Below are positions 24,470-36,930 of a DNA stretch of 64,000 bases, piece after piece; position 1 is the first letter of the stretch, and each line of letters opens with the position of its first letter. The notes beneath the pieces are model-generated. The model saw only the letters and a program-made list of their open reading frames with translations. It did no database searches and was not told the origin of the DNA. This DNA is from Stropharia rugosoannulata (lineage: Eukaryota; Basidiomycota; Agaricomycetes; Agaricales; Strophariaceae). The stretch covers positions 2,294,001-2,358,000 of the forward strand of contig JANCIK010000010.1 of the NCBI GenBank assembly GCA_028532985.1, in the 5' to 3' direction. The translations under genes were made by a program, and so were the position numbers.

Positions 24470-25909
24470 TCAACGTACTCCAACCAACTGCAACGATTGG
24501 ACAAAGTCCCTCAACATACCTTCCTCCATCAATTTTTCTAGCTCTGACCAGGACCGCACGGGAGGAGCATTGCCTTCACCGTCCTTGTACAGGAGGTCTA
24601 AAAGCCCGTCGAAGAATTTGCCTGCGGCACTCGTGTGCAAGATCCCGGCTATGGCGGCGTGTATTGCCAGGTATCGTGGGTTTGGTAAAGGAATATTGTG
24701 ATTCGGCTTGTGAGATCCGGAGGGGAGTGTGTAGTCGTTACTTTGGTCTTTGAAAATGACAGAGGCTCCCGCACGCCCGTGTAATATAGCTGGTCTTCTG
24801 TTGAAAACTTTGACTGTGTACACGTTTTCCTTCTGGGTGCGCCATCAGCTACTTATATGAAGATGATCGAAGGCCACTACTACTCACACTTGTTGCCTTC
24901 AAGCACCAATCGAACATGGCAAACGCGTCGTGTGCATCGCTTCCTAGGCTAATGCCGTTGGATGGGCTGTCAAGGTGATTTTCCAGGTCCTCAATCGGAA
25001 GGCGGGTATAGTTTGTAAGTATGTCAAATGTCGTAGTGGAAGACATGAACTGGATATAGAGTATGGTTTTGAGGAGAATTAGAAATTGACAGTGCAAGAC
25101 TCGGACTCACAGAGTCCGATTTGGGATCGTTCTTACATTGACCGATTGTTTTACGAAGTATATGACACGCTTTGAGGTACACACCGGGAATGTTTTCGTC
25201 CGGTGCGGGGCGGGATAAATCACTATACCCACTTAGGATACATTTGTATCCATCTCGCTCTTTGACCTTTAACGGTAAAGGTCAACCAGGGAATGTTCTG
25301 CAAGAAGTGTCGACTCACGTCGTCTGGGAATGACCCAATTCTGTGTCCTACCCCTTCCCTAACACCAACATGCGATGCCGTTGTGTGAAGAGTTGGGGTG
25401 GCCAATTCACGAGGTTCTTGATTAGGCTGACCCCTGCCCGTTTTGACTGAAAACGACGTCAAATTTTATTTTACCACAGGACAGTAGCACTAACAAACGA
25501 AAAGAAAATGCGTCAGCCATGTGACGCCAAGAGCCGCAAGTGTTCCAACCACATCTTCTCTCCGACCACAAGCCACAATAGCCGATGCAGCATAACGTTT
25601 CGCATCTTCTCCCCCGCCGCACTCTTCCGCATTTGCAAGCATGGCGTTCATAACTCGGTCAAGACTCACGGATATGGTGTCATCGCCCTTTCGATAGGTA
25701 TAGATGTGCTGAGGGTTGGGCATAAACTTGTCTTGGATAAGCTTCTCTGCTTCATGGACTAGTTGTTGTAAATCGGTTTGGCTGTGTTGGATATTGGTAA
25801 TGTCATCCTTGAGGCTCCTGTATGTTTCAATAGATGTGCGTGAAGAGATTGAAGTCGGTGAACTGGGAGATGCTGTAGAATCTAACGAATCGGCTCTGTT
25901 GTGAGACAT
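24470..25909 (-). CDS. fungal HNH endonuclease-domain protein
   Basis: Exons (minus) 25495-25909, 25319-25446, 25111-25266, 24888-25049 and 24470-24832; about 407 residues. The N-terminal 135 residues are Ser-rich then helical (TYRSLKDDITNIQHSQTDLQQL) and end in LTHFLFVF. The core HNH_2-like region runs RDGYKCILSG, LKACHILRK (first His), a linker, NGISLGSDAHDAFAMFDW (Asn and His) and YTVKVFN. It is followed by LPNPRYLAIHAAIAGILHTSAAGKFFD, as in many basidiomycete HNH proteins. Biological targets of this family are unknown; it is expanded in mushrooms. Start at ATG 25909; an upstream in-frame ATG at 25975 would add 22 residues. Intron 2 uses the acceptor AAAG at 25267, inferred from frame. Confidence 0.8.
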
Positions 25910-26711
25910 TAGAGAGTACTTAGAACATCGGGCACTGAAGTACTGAACTTTGAAGCCAGAGTTTTTCGAAAACACGTGCCATTGTAGTCACGGGAATGCC
26001 AACTCACGAACATTGCAAGCAGCAACACACCGGTCGAGATATATGCCACGGATTCTGGTCTGAATGGCTGTAGAACGTAGATGATTCATAAAACAAAATC
26101 AAAAGTTACATGGAACTTGATTTTAATTACATACTTCACAATCCAGTTGCCCACTATTACATACATACCCCCATTCCCATTAATTACCGGCCATTCCCAT
26201 ATGTACCTTGCATTCATCAATTCATTGGAGCAACATAACCCACGTCCCCACCACGTCCATCAGGCTTTGATCAGCCTAAGCGCGATCAACGTTTCAACGT
26301 CACCTCCCAATCACTGACTGCATCACCATACTAAACTAAAATACTCTCATAGTGTGGCATCACAATTCAATCACATCGTCATATCAAGCAAAATAAGCCC
26401 CAAACGGGCCAGAGAGCATATAGTATTGATAGAGAGTTATCGTATCGTATCGTAGACGCGGTGCTATTTACAACGGAAGCAAAAAGGGGTGGATGGGTGA
26501 CTAGACGGCCGGGCCACAGGGCCCGTGCGGATAGACCCAGACCAAAGCTAAAGGGGGAAAAGTAAAAGACAGACATAATGTAAAAAAGTGGGCAGGAAAA
26601 AGGAAGCAAAGAGGCAGGCAGGCAGGCAGGTGTAATGTAATGGTACTAGGGGAGAGTGAAAGGGCGCATATACGTGTCTATGGGCGAGACGGGGACGACA
26701 CCAAGCCGAAC
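25910..26711. other. intergenic, no gene called
   Basis: Contains the promoter of the HNH gene and, on the same strand, the 3' flank of the SR-protein gene. A short GGCA tandem run is present near 26613-26630. No supported coding sequence. Confidence 0.4.
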
Positions 26712-27703
26712 TCAGTGCGCGTAGGGCGGGGGCGAGACGGTGTCGGGGTCAGCGGAAGCGGGGGGCGCGTCCTTCCTGGCCTCGCTGGCAGGAAGAGCCG
26801 GGCTGCCCGCCCTCTCTCTGTCCCTCTCGCCGTCGTCCCTTTCCCTTTCCCTGTCCCGGGGAGCCTCCCTGTCTCTATCCCTCCTATCCCTATCTTCGCG
26901 GTCTCCTCTATCGTCCCTCCTGTCCCTATCGTCGCGCCTGTCTCGGTCGTCGCGCTTGTCTCGGTCGTCGCGCCTGTCTCTGTCTCTATCGCGGTCGTCG
27001 CGTCTGCGGGGGGACGGGGAGCGGCGGCGGCGGTCGTAGTCGCGGTCGTCATAATATTTGTCGCGGTCACGGTCATCGCGGCGGCGGGGGCTCCTGGAGC
27101 GGTCGCGGGAGGAGCGGGGTGGCGGGGACGGGCGGCGCTCAAGGCGCCACACGGAAGACGGGGGCTTCTTGGCCCACTAGAAACAATGAGCACAGAGTGT
27201 CTCGGACGCTGAAACGACAGACCTGGATGCTCAAGCGGGAGCCTTCAAAGTAGCGTCCGTGCCTAGAGCACAAGGGTAGGTGAGCAGGAGCGTAGAGGAT
27301 AATAGGGAGAGGGGGGGCGTACATGTCGTAGTAAGCGTCTTCGGCATCGCGGGGGTTGCGGAACTCGACAAAGGCGTAGCTGCGGTGTAGGGGTTGAGCG
27401 TCGTTCTGAGACTCGGGACTCGGGGGGGTGGCAGCAGCGGTGCGGGGCGGCCTCGGGGGGCGGAGTTGCAGCGAATGCGTGCGTGCGTGCGTGCGGGGGG
27501 GTCGACGAAAGGGACACTCACGGGTTGTGGGTCGCGTGCGGGTTGCGGGGAGCGGGTACGTCGCAGCGAACAAGCGCGCCAAACCTGCGCAGCATCAGCA
27601 CAGCCCCAAAGGAAACACAGCTCACTAACCTCTCAAACTCGTAAGCCAGGTCGCGGGCGCGGGTTGCGGGGTGGAAGCCACTGACGAACAGGATGCGCGG
27701 CAT
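26712..27703 (-). CDS. SR-type RNA-binding protein (one RRM plus RS/RD tail)
   Basis: Exons (minus) 27630-27703, 27522-27584, 27323-27379, 27223-27262 and 26712-27176; 232 residues. A single RRM occupies residues 1-85, with RNP2 ILFVSGF and RNP1 YAFVEFRN, then YFEGSRLSIQWAKK. The C-terminal half is an RS domain that turns into long RD/DR repeats (RRDDRDRD units), followed by a short Pro-rich end. Such proteins act in pre-mRNA splicing and are regulated by SR-kinase phosphorylation in the RS tail. Its many small exons in a short gene are typical of SR genes. The antisense strand shows large open frames that merely mirror the repetitive tail. Confidence 0.9.
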
Positions 27704-28574
27704 TTTGGAGACAGCAGACGGCGGAGAAAGAATCAAACACTCCCCTTTTTCTCCAGTCAGTCTCCTGTTTGCGTTTGTTTGTTTGTGGCGGTACAAACAT
27801 GCTCTCCCTCTTCACCACCTCGCAGCCACATCTAACAGAGCCTTACCAGACCGCATATTACCACTTCAAGCTTCATGTCTCGTCCTTTCCCACACCACAC
27901 AACCTGCAGTGCTCCCCCCTTGCCCTGCTGCCCTTATAAGTAGCTCACTCACTTCGGGGTCCGATTCTACACCGCTCGCCTGATTCGTATACTGTACTGT
28001 CTTCCGTCCCCTGTCCCGAAGGACTTATTTGTACCTGGACGAATTCAATTCGGCGGTTTGTCTGTGTCCCGGCAAATATCAATATTGAAACTAGCTAAGA
28101 CTATAACTATACCTCCAAAAACTGGCGGCACACAAAACCCTAGCTGGCCGAAATATATTAGATCTCGACGAAATTCCTGGACCGTCCCGCGCTCCACCAG
28201 AAGTGGCTGCTTGAAACTTTGTCCCCTGTCCACCTCCCTGGACGGACCTGCAGTATTACCACTTTATGCTCCGAACTCTCCCTTAGTCGCTCTTTCCTAT
28301 ATCCACACCCACACCACGCAAGCTGCAGTACTCACCGAGAGAGGTACGACACAGAGAAAGAGAGAGGACGGCAGGATGGAAGAGAGTGCCAAAAAAAGAA
28401 CTGTGCGAGAAAAACCCGATGTAGGAGAAGGAGAGGCAGAGAAAGGACGCGTCTTATAGGAGTACAGGACGACGCATCAGATGGCGCTACCAAGTTCCAA
28501 GTTCTTGTCGAGTAGCTCCGTCCATCTGCCTGGGCCTGCAACATTGGCAGTGGCAGAACCTCTACCGTGCGCAG
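27704..28574. other. intergenic, no gene called
   Basis: Upstream region of the SR-protein gene. Short segments near 27855-27920 and 28250-28340 resemble each other (both run from ATTACCACTT to a CTGCAGT box), hinting at an old local duplication. No supported coding sequence. Confidence 0.3.
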
Positions 28575-29568
28575 TGCGCAGCGCCTCTCAGCTCCACCGT
28601 GCTCAGCGCCTCTCCACTGCCACTCACACTACGGTACGGTCCCACCACTACCCGCAGGATCCCACTACCACCCGTGAGATCTCATAACGATGGATAACAC
28701 ATGGTGGACAGCAGGATAGACAACCCAAAGCAAGCAACGCTACGGGTCCTATCCTACACTCCCTCTATTCCATCCTTTCCCACCGCTCCCGCTCCTTCAT
28801 ACATACAGAAGTTGCCGTTCATAAAGAAAAGTTGCGCTCCCTTCATACAGAAGAATCGGCGTTCACATAGAAGTGCGCGCGAGCGGCGAGGGGTTGCATA
28901 CTATGTACATAGGTTCCCGAACGTAGCTTTCACTGTTCACACTCCGCTGCGCCACCAGCTGGCCGACGCCGGCGTTTCGAGCACTTCATGCAGGGCAGGG
29001 CTGGGGAGGAGAGGAGAGGAGAGGAGAGGGTAGGGCAGGGCAGGGCAGGGCGGGGAGGGCAGTAAGTGCGCGGCGCGGATAAAGATCAAGGCCTCTTGTA
29101 GCCTGGGCCAGGAAAGCGATGCAGTGCACTCCGCCTGAATGTAATGCAATGCACGAGACTAGCCTGCGAGGCAGACTCTGCGGTCCGTCCGTTCGCGGTG
29201 TCATTGAGGCGCGCAGTACTCATCTCCTGCATCATACCGTCCGCCGTATTCCCCGCCCGCCTTAGCCTGCATGCATGCATATCCATTGCCAACTTCCGGT
29301 ATGGTGTTCATTCGCCCTGGCACCCGCGCGATGCTAGCTAGACGAACCATTGTAAGGCTCTACATATACAGGAAACACAGCGTCATCGGCGCAGGACGTC
29401 TAAAGACAATTTTCATCGTATCGCACAAGGAAGGGAAACTCGACTTGACTTGACTTGGCACGTCAAAAATAAGCGGGAACCTGGTTATCAGGCTTTGCGG
29501 AATGGGTTTATATTTCAGATGTAGAACAGAGTCCTTGATATCTGCATGAAGCTTAAAAAGTATAAGCC
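28575..29568 (-). repeat. right arm of the inverted repeat, with a decayed copy of the last Argonaute exon
   Basis: Reverse complement is collinear with 22638-23490. Near 29515-29555 it includes a copy of the final Argonaute exon in which two bases of the terminal MFYI codons are missing, so it cannot serve as an exon. A G/A-rich minisatellite (GGGCA and GGAGA units, about 29001-29060) expands this arm. It ends about 70 bp from the stop codon of the first protease gene. Confidence 0.85.
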
Positions 29569-29637
29569 CCCCAATTGTTAACACCCTCAATTGCTAGTAC
29601 TAAAACCCTCAATTACCACCGCCCTCCGAACTTGGAA

Positions 29638-31501
29638 TCAATTACTAACAGCCTTAGTGAACGGCGTGTTCGCGAGCCCGACGCGCGCGTTGGCGGTATC
29701 GTAGACGGAGTAGAAGCGTTCGAGGAACCCGAAGCCGTTGATGAAGTCGAGCCCCTGCCCGCTGGGCGACCCGAGGTCGTTTATTATTAGGTAGATGTCG
29801 TTAGCGTTCCCTCCAATGTCTTTATTGAGTGCGCGTGGCCAGAGTTGGGCGTTGGGCGTTAGTTCGAATGTGGCCTGTGTGGTGGTGGTGTAAGTGAAAA
29901 TTTAAGGGTGAGGGAGAGGTGGGGTGTGGGGGACGTACCCCACCCGCGGTGAAGAACAGACTCTGCAGCTTCGCAAGCTGGGATGGCGTTATGCGGAGCA
30001 GCCCCGTGGTGATGTCTTCTACCGCGCCTGTGGCGGACTTGTACCGCTTGAACGCGTCCGTCGCGAGGAGAACGAGCGTCGTGCCTGTGTGCGATAAGTA
30101 TTTAATATTTAGTCAGTGGGGTATTAATTTGTGTAGTAGCTGGAAAGGTGTGTACCTGTGTCTACGATTCCTGCGGTCTCGGATAGGATGGAGGTCGCTG
30201 AGGGCCCGTACCGGATCGATTGGTCGATGCCCCAGTAGAAACTCGCGGGCTGGGTCGAGGTGACGGGTCTGTGTGGTACGTTCAATGATGATTGAATCTG
30301 CAAGCCAGGGGACCTACATGAAGGTGATGGGGCCGGTGAACTTCGAGCTATCCGTCCCGCCTACACAGAGAGTATTAAGTATTAAGTATGTGAGAGTGTC
30401 TCACCCTCGAGGCGTATATATATCCTGTGATACTCACCCCAAGTAATCTCCCCGTTCGTGAGTGAGTCCGGCCCTGCTGGCTCGAATGATATCCCGATGG
30501 AGTGCGCGCTAATCGTGCCGCTGGTGAACAAGTTGTCGGTCAGCGTCGGGACCGTGTGCGCGCTGTCGGGACTGAGCGTGCCCACGGTGAGGTCCACTGG
30601 CCCGATACTTATGTATGCCGCATTATGAGGGTAGGCAGTCAAGTCTTGAAGTTAGTGTGGTGTACAAGGAAAAGCGCTCGGAGGGCATGGCACGTACCCT
30701 AAGATACCGTCAAGGCCGCTGAATCCTGAGCTACTGCTTGCCACCCCGATGGACTGGTTGTGGATGACGAGGCCCGGGGCGAGGGTGACTTGGTCGAGGA
30801 ATTCGGTTCCTGGAACATAAATCATTACATATGACTGCTCCAGAAGAGGGGAAAGCGGACCTGAGAACGAGCCGGATCCATAGCTCACTATCTATATAGT
30901 ATCCAGTCACTAAGCCTGAAATTTTAAAGTTGAAAGTGAATGGAAGGACGTACTACGGAATCTTCTGTCTTTACACTCGTGTTTGTCTGAAGGTACGCCT
31001 TATTTGCGCCAACCCAGGTGTTGGAGCTGGCAGAAATGGGATTATAGTTCAAATTAAATAGTTCAAAATCAAAGAGAACAAGCGCAAAAGTATAGTGTAC
31101 CTTCCAGTATCAACGAGCAGCTCGTCTGCATGTGCGCGTAGTATGAGTTTTTCTATTTTTAGACGACTTCAGCTTTGTTGGTCCAGTACTTGGCACTCAC
31201 ACGTGGTGGCTGGGCTGCCGACTTCTATGGAGGCGACGTAGGTCACCCCCTGGTTCTCGACTGGCTCGTTGACGACTTTGGCGCTGGTAAGCGTGCCGAG
31301 GTCTGCCTGGGCGGCGCCTCGTTGCTTGAGAAACCTGGCCCGGGCCTGGTCGTGCCGCACGAGACTGTGCGCGCTCGTGAGGTTGAGTCGCCGGGATAGC
31401 GCGAGGCTCACGCGCGGTCTTGTCACGACCACCGGGTTGGATGAAGCGCACAGCGCTTGTGCGAGGAGGAGAGCTGTCAGGAGGGAGAGAATGGGAAACA
31501 T
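29638..31501 (-). CDS. secreted aspartic protease (A1, polyporopepsin-like), copy 1
   Basis: Extracellular acid endopeptidase. Exons (minus) 31201-31501, 31101-31125, 30954-31026, 30861-30891, 30698-30809, 30438-30607, 30318-30360, 30156-30268, 29939-30084 and 29638-29874; 416 residues. A signal peptide (residues 1-20) and a propeptide of about 75 residues (LSRRLNLTSAHSLVRHD) precede the mature enzyme. Both catalytic motifs are intact: LLVDTGSSNTWVGA and GIVDTGTTLVLLA. The flap Tyr is in VSYGSGSFSG. The end GFGFLERFYSVYDTANARVGLA is typical of A1 proteases. It is the most downstream of three tandem copies and carries longer linkers in exons 1 and 8 than the other two. Confidence 0.95.
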
Positions 31502-32457
31502 CGTATTTACTGCGGATGGCTCGGGCAGATTTCGAGTGCGGACACTCAATGAAGTGGTGGAGAGGTGTCACTTCGCACTTTATATACGCTCTGGACCCGC
31601 GAGGCCTGATTACCACTTCGACTCGGAGGTGTGTACAGACAGACTGCGGACGCTACTGTGATGCATCAGAGTGTATTTGCATTGGAGGGACTAGTCAGGA
31701 CTAAGTGCGACAGGTGATGCTGATACACTATAACTGGGATATTGACTAGGCATTTGATTAGCCTCTTTCCACCATTTTCCAGCTGTTTCATTTTGGTAGC
31801 ATTCTAAATATGTTGAATAGAACTTTGGGTAAGGCCCGGTGCCCGCGTGCATTGTTCTTTCGATGCACTGATAAAGCCTTGATCGATTCTTTGCGTAGAG
31901 CTTCGTCGAAGTTGTTATTTCCGACGTGGATTGCGAGAGGTGACGCCCATTGCACGACTTTCTGGCCAGATAGACACTAGAGACATGTAACTCTCCAATC
32001 GATAAAAGCTTAAGTTGACAACGATTTGCCCAAGAAGTTGATGGCAAAGAAGCACATGCATGGCCACCCCATTGGTGTTACTAAGTAATGGAATGTGAAT
32101 TCCCTGTATATATACTTAGGCAGTCAATCTGCCATATTAATGTTTCGGTGGCGAGGATTAGCACGTATTAATACACGCCACTGGTAGATACTTAATGGAA
32201 GAAGGGGCTTACATCAATATTTGCATTTAATAATATTGATGCTGCATGAGTCGTGCATGATGGTGTAAGAAGGAACCTGTGATGGTGCATGGTGATACGT
32301 TGCAGATGAACTGGCGTTTGTGATCCTGAGAACACGGGTGATGTACGACGTCTGAGCGCCTTATTTGCGAATGCTTGTAGTGTAGTGTACAGAGTGACTC
32401 CTTTATTCATTGTACATTCCAGCTTAACATATACAGGTATATAATTATTTATTCAGC
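31502..32457. other. intergenic between protease copies 1 and 2
   Basis: Promoter side of copy 1. A minus-strand frame of 118 codons (31691-32047) has no domain and is not called. A short block near 32195-32215 is also found near 35020-35045, upstream flank to downstream flank, and fits a tandem duplication that included flanking DNA. Confidence 0.4.
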
Positions 32458-34245
32458 TCAGTTTGTAGTCGCCCAAGTAAAGGGAGTGGTTGCAAGGCCA
32501 ACTTGATTGTTGGCGGTATCGAAGACCGAGTAGAAGCGTTCCAGGAATCCAAATCCGTTGATAAAGTCCAAGCCCTGGCCGCTTGGGGTTCCAATATCGT
32601 TCACAATGAGGTAGATGCCGTTGGCATTCCCTCCAATGGCGGAATTGAGTGCGCGTGGCCAGATCTGTGCATTAGCGGTGAGCTCGAATGTTGTCTGTTG
32701 GGCCACACATGTGAGCTCATATTTGGTAGGTAAATTAAGGGTAGATAGATACTTACACCCCCGGTAATGAAGAAAAGACTCTGCAGCTTATTCAGTTGGC
32801 TGCTAGTGATCTTGAGTAGCCCCGTGGTTTGGTCCAGGACACCGCCCGTTGCACTTTGGTACCTCCTAAATGCATCTGAGGCAATGAGAATAAGCGTCGT
32901 GCCTGGGAAGTAGATTCAGTGTCAGTAAGTAAGCATGAGCATTTTATGTCATTGGCAGTAGAGAAAAACGAACCGGTGTCTACAATTCCAGCCGTTTTGG
33001 AGAGTATTTGAGTTGAGGATCCATAACGAATGGACTGGTCAATTCCCCAGAAGAGATTGGAGGGTGAAGTGGAGGTGATAGGTCTAGTAGATATAAAAAT
33101 TAAATTCGTGGGAGCAGAGAGGTGAAATGTTTGAGGTCCTTACACGAAAGTAATTGAACCGGTGAATTTTGAACTATCGGTTCCTCCTGTAAAATATCCC
33201 ACTGTCAGAAAGTTCTTTAAAATTGTTGAGAGATTCTTTTACCCCATGTGATGACCCCGTTTTCAGCCTGTCTCTGAGTGGTGGGCTCGAAGGATATACC
33301 AATGGAATGTTTAGTGATAACACCGTCAGAGAAAAGGTTGTCCGTGACGGTAGGGATGGTTGCCAAGATATCAGGAGATAGGGTATTTTGGGTCAAGTCT
33401 ACTGGACCTATACTGGATATAAGATGGGGAGAGTTAATATCCATCCTTACACATGTAGAAAATTTCACGGAAAGGCATACCCAAGAATACCGTCTACTCC
33501 ATTAAAGCCCGTGGATGTGCTGGCGGCTCCGATAGACTGTTTGGGGATGACGAGCCCAGAGGCAATAGTAACTTGATCTATAAATTCAGTTCCTAAATCG
33601 CAAGTGTTTATTTAGCGCGTCTGTTTGGTTAACCCTTTGATAGAGAAACTTAATACCAGAAAAGGAACCAGAACCGTAAGAAACAGACTACGGTGCACTT
33701 TTGTTAAGCTGGGATATGAACACGAAGTTGAGGGAACATGCATACCACGCTGTCTTGGGTCTGCTCACTGGTGCTTGTCTTGTGATACGGCGTAGAGGCG
33801 CCAACCCATGTGTTAGAGCTACAAATAACGCTATTAATACAGATCGGCGAGAGGCAATGAATGGCTGTTACCTTCCAGTATCAATGATCAACTGGTCTAT
33901 TTTATAATAAGATGAAATTATGTTTCAGGAAACGAGGATATTTGGTCGACACGACTTACATGTCGTGGCCGGGCTGCCAACTCCTATGGAGGCGATATAC
34001 GTGACTGCCTGGCTTGTAACCGGCTCATTGATAATGGCACGCTTATCAAGACCTGCAGCTTTCGCCTCCCCCTTCTGCCTGAGGAATTTGGCCCGGTTTT
34101 GGTCATGGAGAACAAGGTTGTGAATGCTAGTAAGGTTGAGTCGCCTGGAAAGTGGGATATTGACTGGCGATCTTTCCACGAGCACGGGGTTGGCTGCCAC
34201 AGCCAAGGCGAGGAGAAGAGTTGTCAAGAGGGTGCTGGAGAACAT
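32458..34245 (-). CDS. secreted aspartic protease (A1, polyporopepsin-like), copy 2
   Basis: Exons (minus) 33960-34245, 33872-33896, 33746-33818, 33657-33687, 33481-33592, 33243-33412, 33144-33186, 32974-33083, 32757-32902 and 32458-32694; 410 residues. Signal peptide MFSSTLLTTLLLALAVAA, a propeptide with LSRRLNLTSIHNLVLHD, catalytic LIIDTGSSNTWVGA and GIVDTGTTLILIA, and flap VSYGSGSFSG are all present. Intron positions and phases match copies 1 and 3 exactly. The splice of the first catalytic Asp motif over the 25-nt exon 2 is conserved. Expected to be exported and self-activated at acid pH like its family. Confidence 0.95.
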
Positions 34246-35158
34246 AGCAGTAGTAGAGATCCCAGAAAAAAGCTCTTCGAGTTGGAGGAACTTAATGACT
34301 TAAAGAACACTATCCATGGCTTTTTATAAGCTGTCCGAAAGCTCAGTTCGTCGGTTCAGTGAAAAGAGACTGCCCGAATGTAGAACTATGGTAGTGCCAC
34401 ATGTGCTCACATGAGAATCTAATGGGAGGGAGTGCTGCGGGCAGTATGGCAGCTTTTGATGAGGACCATGAGGTGAACCATGCTTAGTGAAGACGTTAAC
34501 CGAGATACAGAGGCCTCCTGGCATGCAACCCCTCTGCTGGATTCATTTCGGCATTTTAAATCAAAGTCAGAGCCAGATTTGGTAAGGTGCACGCCCATGG
34601 CACGCTCACGTAGTGTTCGAACAACGACTAGTCTCAATATTTGATGCTTCTTCAAATCAAACTATTTTCTAACAGGTTACCGATTATCCCGTAGTATAAG
34701 GTCCCCCAGCACTTGCGCCAAGTTGAACGCTAAATGCTTTGGCAATTCTATCTCCAGCATTTGTGTTAAGCTACGCCATATACTTAACTGTTATCATGGT
34801 TCTGCGATGTAAAAACTGGCAAGACACCTAGGTCGCGCGGCCTGGATAGCAAAAATAGCCCAGAAGACACTAAGAAACTTTGGCATTTCTCGGTCTGAGA
34901 AATGGAATACTTGGTTATGTACTTTTTACATACATTTATATGAGAGATATAGGCAGATGGTGATCCACCGGCGTTGATGAGCGCAGGAATAAGTACTAAC
35001 CACATGCGCCTTCACTCATCATAATGGAAGAACGGGTTACATCGACGTATAACGTTAATCCTTCCTTGCGTCCCATGACCGCTGTCCTGAAATGTGCAAG
35101 GTCAAACAACTACTGATGCCCACTTAAAACCTTGATACCAAACATACCTCAGCGGTAT
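34246..35158. other. intergenic between protease copies 2 and 3
   Basis: No supported gene. Holds the promoter of copy 2 and the 3' flank of copy 3. Confidence 0.4.
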
Positions 35159-36930
35159 TTAGTTAATAGTTGAATGAGTGAAGGGAGTGTTTGCAAGGCC
35201 GACTCGCTTATTGCCAGTGTCGTAGACAGAGTAGAAGCGCTCGAGGAAACCGAATCCATTGATGAAGTCAAGACCCTGACCGCTCGGTGCGCCAATGTCA
35301 TTCACAATAAGGTAGTTGTTGGAGGCGACACCGCCAATATCCCCGTTGAGCGCCCGAGGCCATAGCTGTGCATTTGCTGTGAGCTCAAACGTTGTCTGGT
35401 AATTATAAGGTGTAAGCATGAGCAAATCGGAGAATAGTCAATTGCTCACGCCTCCTGTAACGAAGAATAGGCTCTGTAGATTCTTAAGCTGCGCCGTGGA
35501 AATGCGAAGGAGTCCTGTTGCATTGTCGTTGACGGCGCCTGTCGCAGACCTGTACCTAGCAAGTGCGTCACTGGCGATGAGAATAAGGGTTGTCCCTGGC
35601 AACAAAATTTAGCCAGGCGTATTCAGTACATGAAAAGAGGTGGACAAACCGGTGTCTACAATGCCAGCAGTCTTGGACAAGATCGTTTTCGAGGAACCGT
35701 AGCGAATGGATTGGTCAATGCCCCAGTAGAATTTTGCAGGAGAGGTCGAGGTCACAGGGCTAGCGAATCAACAAATGAAGAATGAGATACTTCTTGAGGT
35801 GTGAAGATAGCTGCGCTGCGCCACATACATGTACGTTATTTTTCCGCTGATCCTCGAGCTGTCAGTTCCTCCTGCATGGCAAATCATTAGAACTTCAAGC
35901 TGCTATAATACTTAAAAGTGCCATGCCGTACCCCAAGTTATTATACCGTTCAAGGCCTCAGTGAGCGTCGTGGGCTCGAAAGAAATACCAATACTGTGTG
36001 CGCTGATTGCACCACTGCTGAAGAGGTTATCGGTTACGGTGGGGATGGTGCTGGAAGTGTCAGGGATGAGAGTGCCTTCGGTTAGGTCTTTCGGGCCAAT
36101 ACTAAGTTATAACAGTAAAGGTAGGATAAGTTTTGCGGTTTGCAATCTTCCCCGGTAATGCTTTGTAGACAGACGTACCCAAGAATACCGTCAATGCCAT
36201 CAAACCCGGAAGATTTGCTAGCTACGCCAATGGATTGTTTGGAGATGACAAGGCCAGATGTGATAGTAACACGATCGGTGTATTCAGCCCCTAGTAGAAC
36301 TTACGATTAAACTCAAATGCCACAAGAAGCGCCTCTTACCAGAGAAGCTGCCAGTCCCATATTCAACCTCCTGCATCATAGTTCTTCAGTGATAATTCCA
36401 ATTACTTAGACAATATTGGCGGACATACAACATTGTCCTTTGTCTTCGTGCTAGTGCTCGTTTTGTGATACGAACGGCCGGCACCAATCCAGGTGTTAGA
36501 GCTGCCCCATTTAACAAGTAGTTCAGATTAATGTGCAGCCCCAGAAGTTGATTGTGTAGCTCACCTTCCCGTGTCAATGAGAAGCTGGTCTGAGCGTGTA
36601 TTATGAGATGGATGCATATAGTTCAAATGCTTTGGCTTGCTTACATTGCGTGGCTGGGCTACCAACACCTATTGAAGCGATATAATTCACGACTTGACTG
36701 TCGACTGCCTCGTTAACAACGCGACGACTATCGAGACCTGCAGCTTTAGTAGTGCCCTTCTGCTTGAGGAATTTAGCTCGAGTCTGGTCATGGCGAACAA
36801 GACTGTGCGCGCTAGTCAAGTTGAGGCGCCTGGAGAGTGGTAGACTGACGGGTGCCCTTCGTACGAGCACAGGATCGGCGGCGACGCAAATGGCGAGAAG
36901 AAGAGTGGTGAACAACGTAATAGGCAACAT
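35159..36930 (-). CDS. secreted aspartic protease (A1, polyporopepsin-like), copy 3
   Basis: Exons (minus) 36645-36930, 36565-36589, 36429-36501, 36340-36370, 36179-36290, 35932-36101, 35829-35871, 35650-35759, 35450-35595 and 35159-35395; 410 residues. Signal peptide MLPITLFTTLLLAICVAA, propeptide LSRRLNLTSAHSLVRHD, catalytic LLIDTGSSNTWIGA and GIVDTGTTLILIA. The flap reads VEYGTGSFSG, with Thr replacing the Ser found in the other two copies, and exon 4 starts with Glu-Val-Glu, so substrate preference near the flap may differ. Exon lengths equal those of copy 2 throughout. Confidence 0.95.

Noticed and set aside
24181..24753. 190-codon plus-strand open frame
   Set aside because: Runs through repeat and C/T-rich DNA and then antisense to the last HNH exon; no domain.
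26640..27212. 190-codon plus-strand frame rich in Ala/Val/Pro
   Set aside because: Mirror image of the repetitive RS/RD tail of the SR protein.
27481..27500. Short tandem GCGT units as a CRISPR-like array
   Set aside because: Plain microsatellite without spacers, inside an intron-rich eukaryotic gene.
22638..29568. Possible LTR retrotransposon formed by the two repeat arms
   Set aside because: The arms are inverted, not direct, and no reverse transcriptase, integrase or primer-binding site lies between them.
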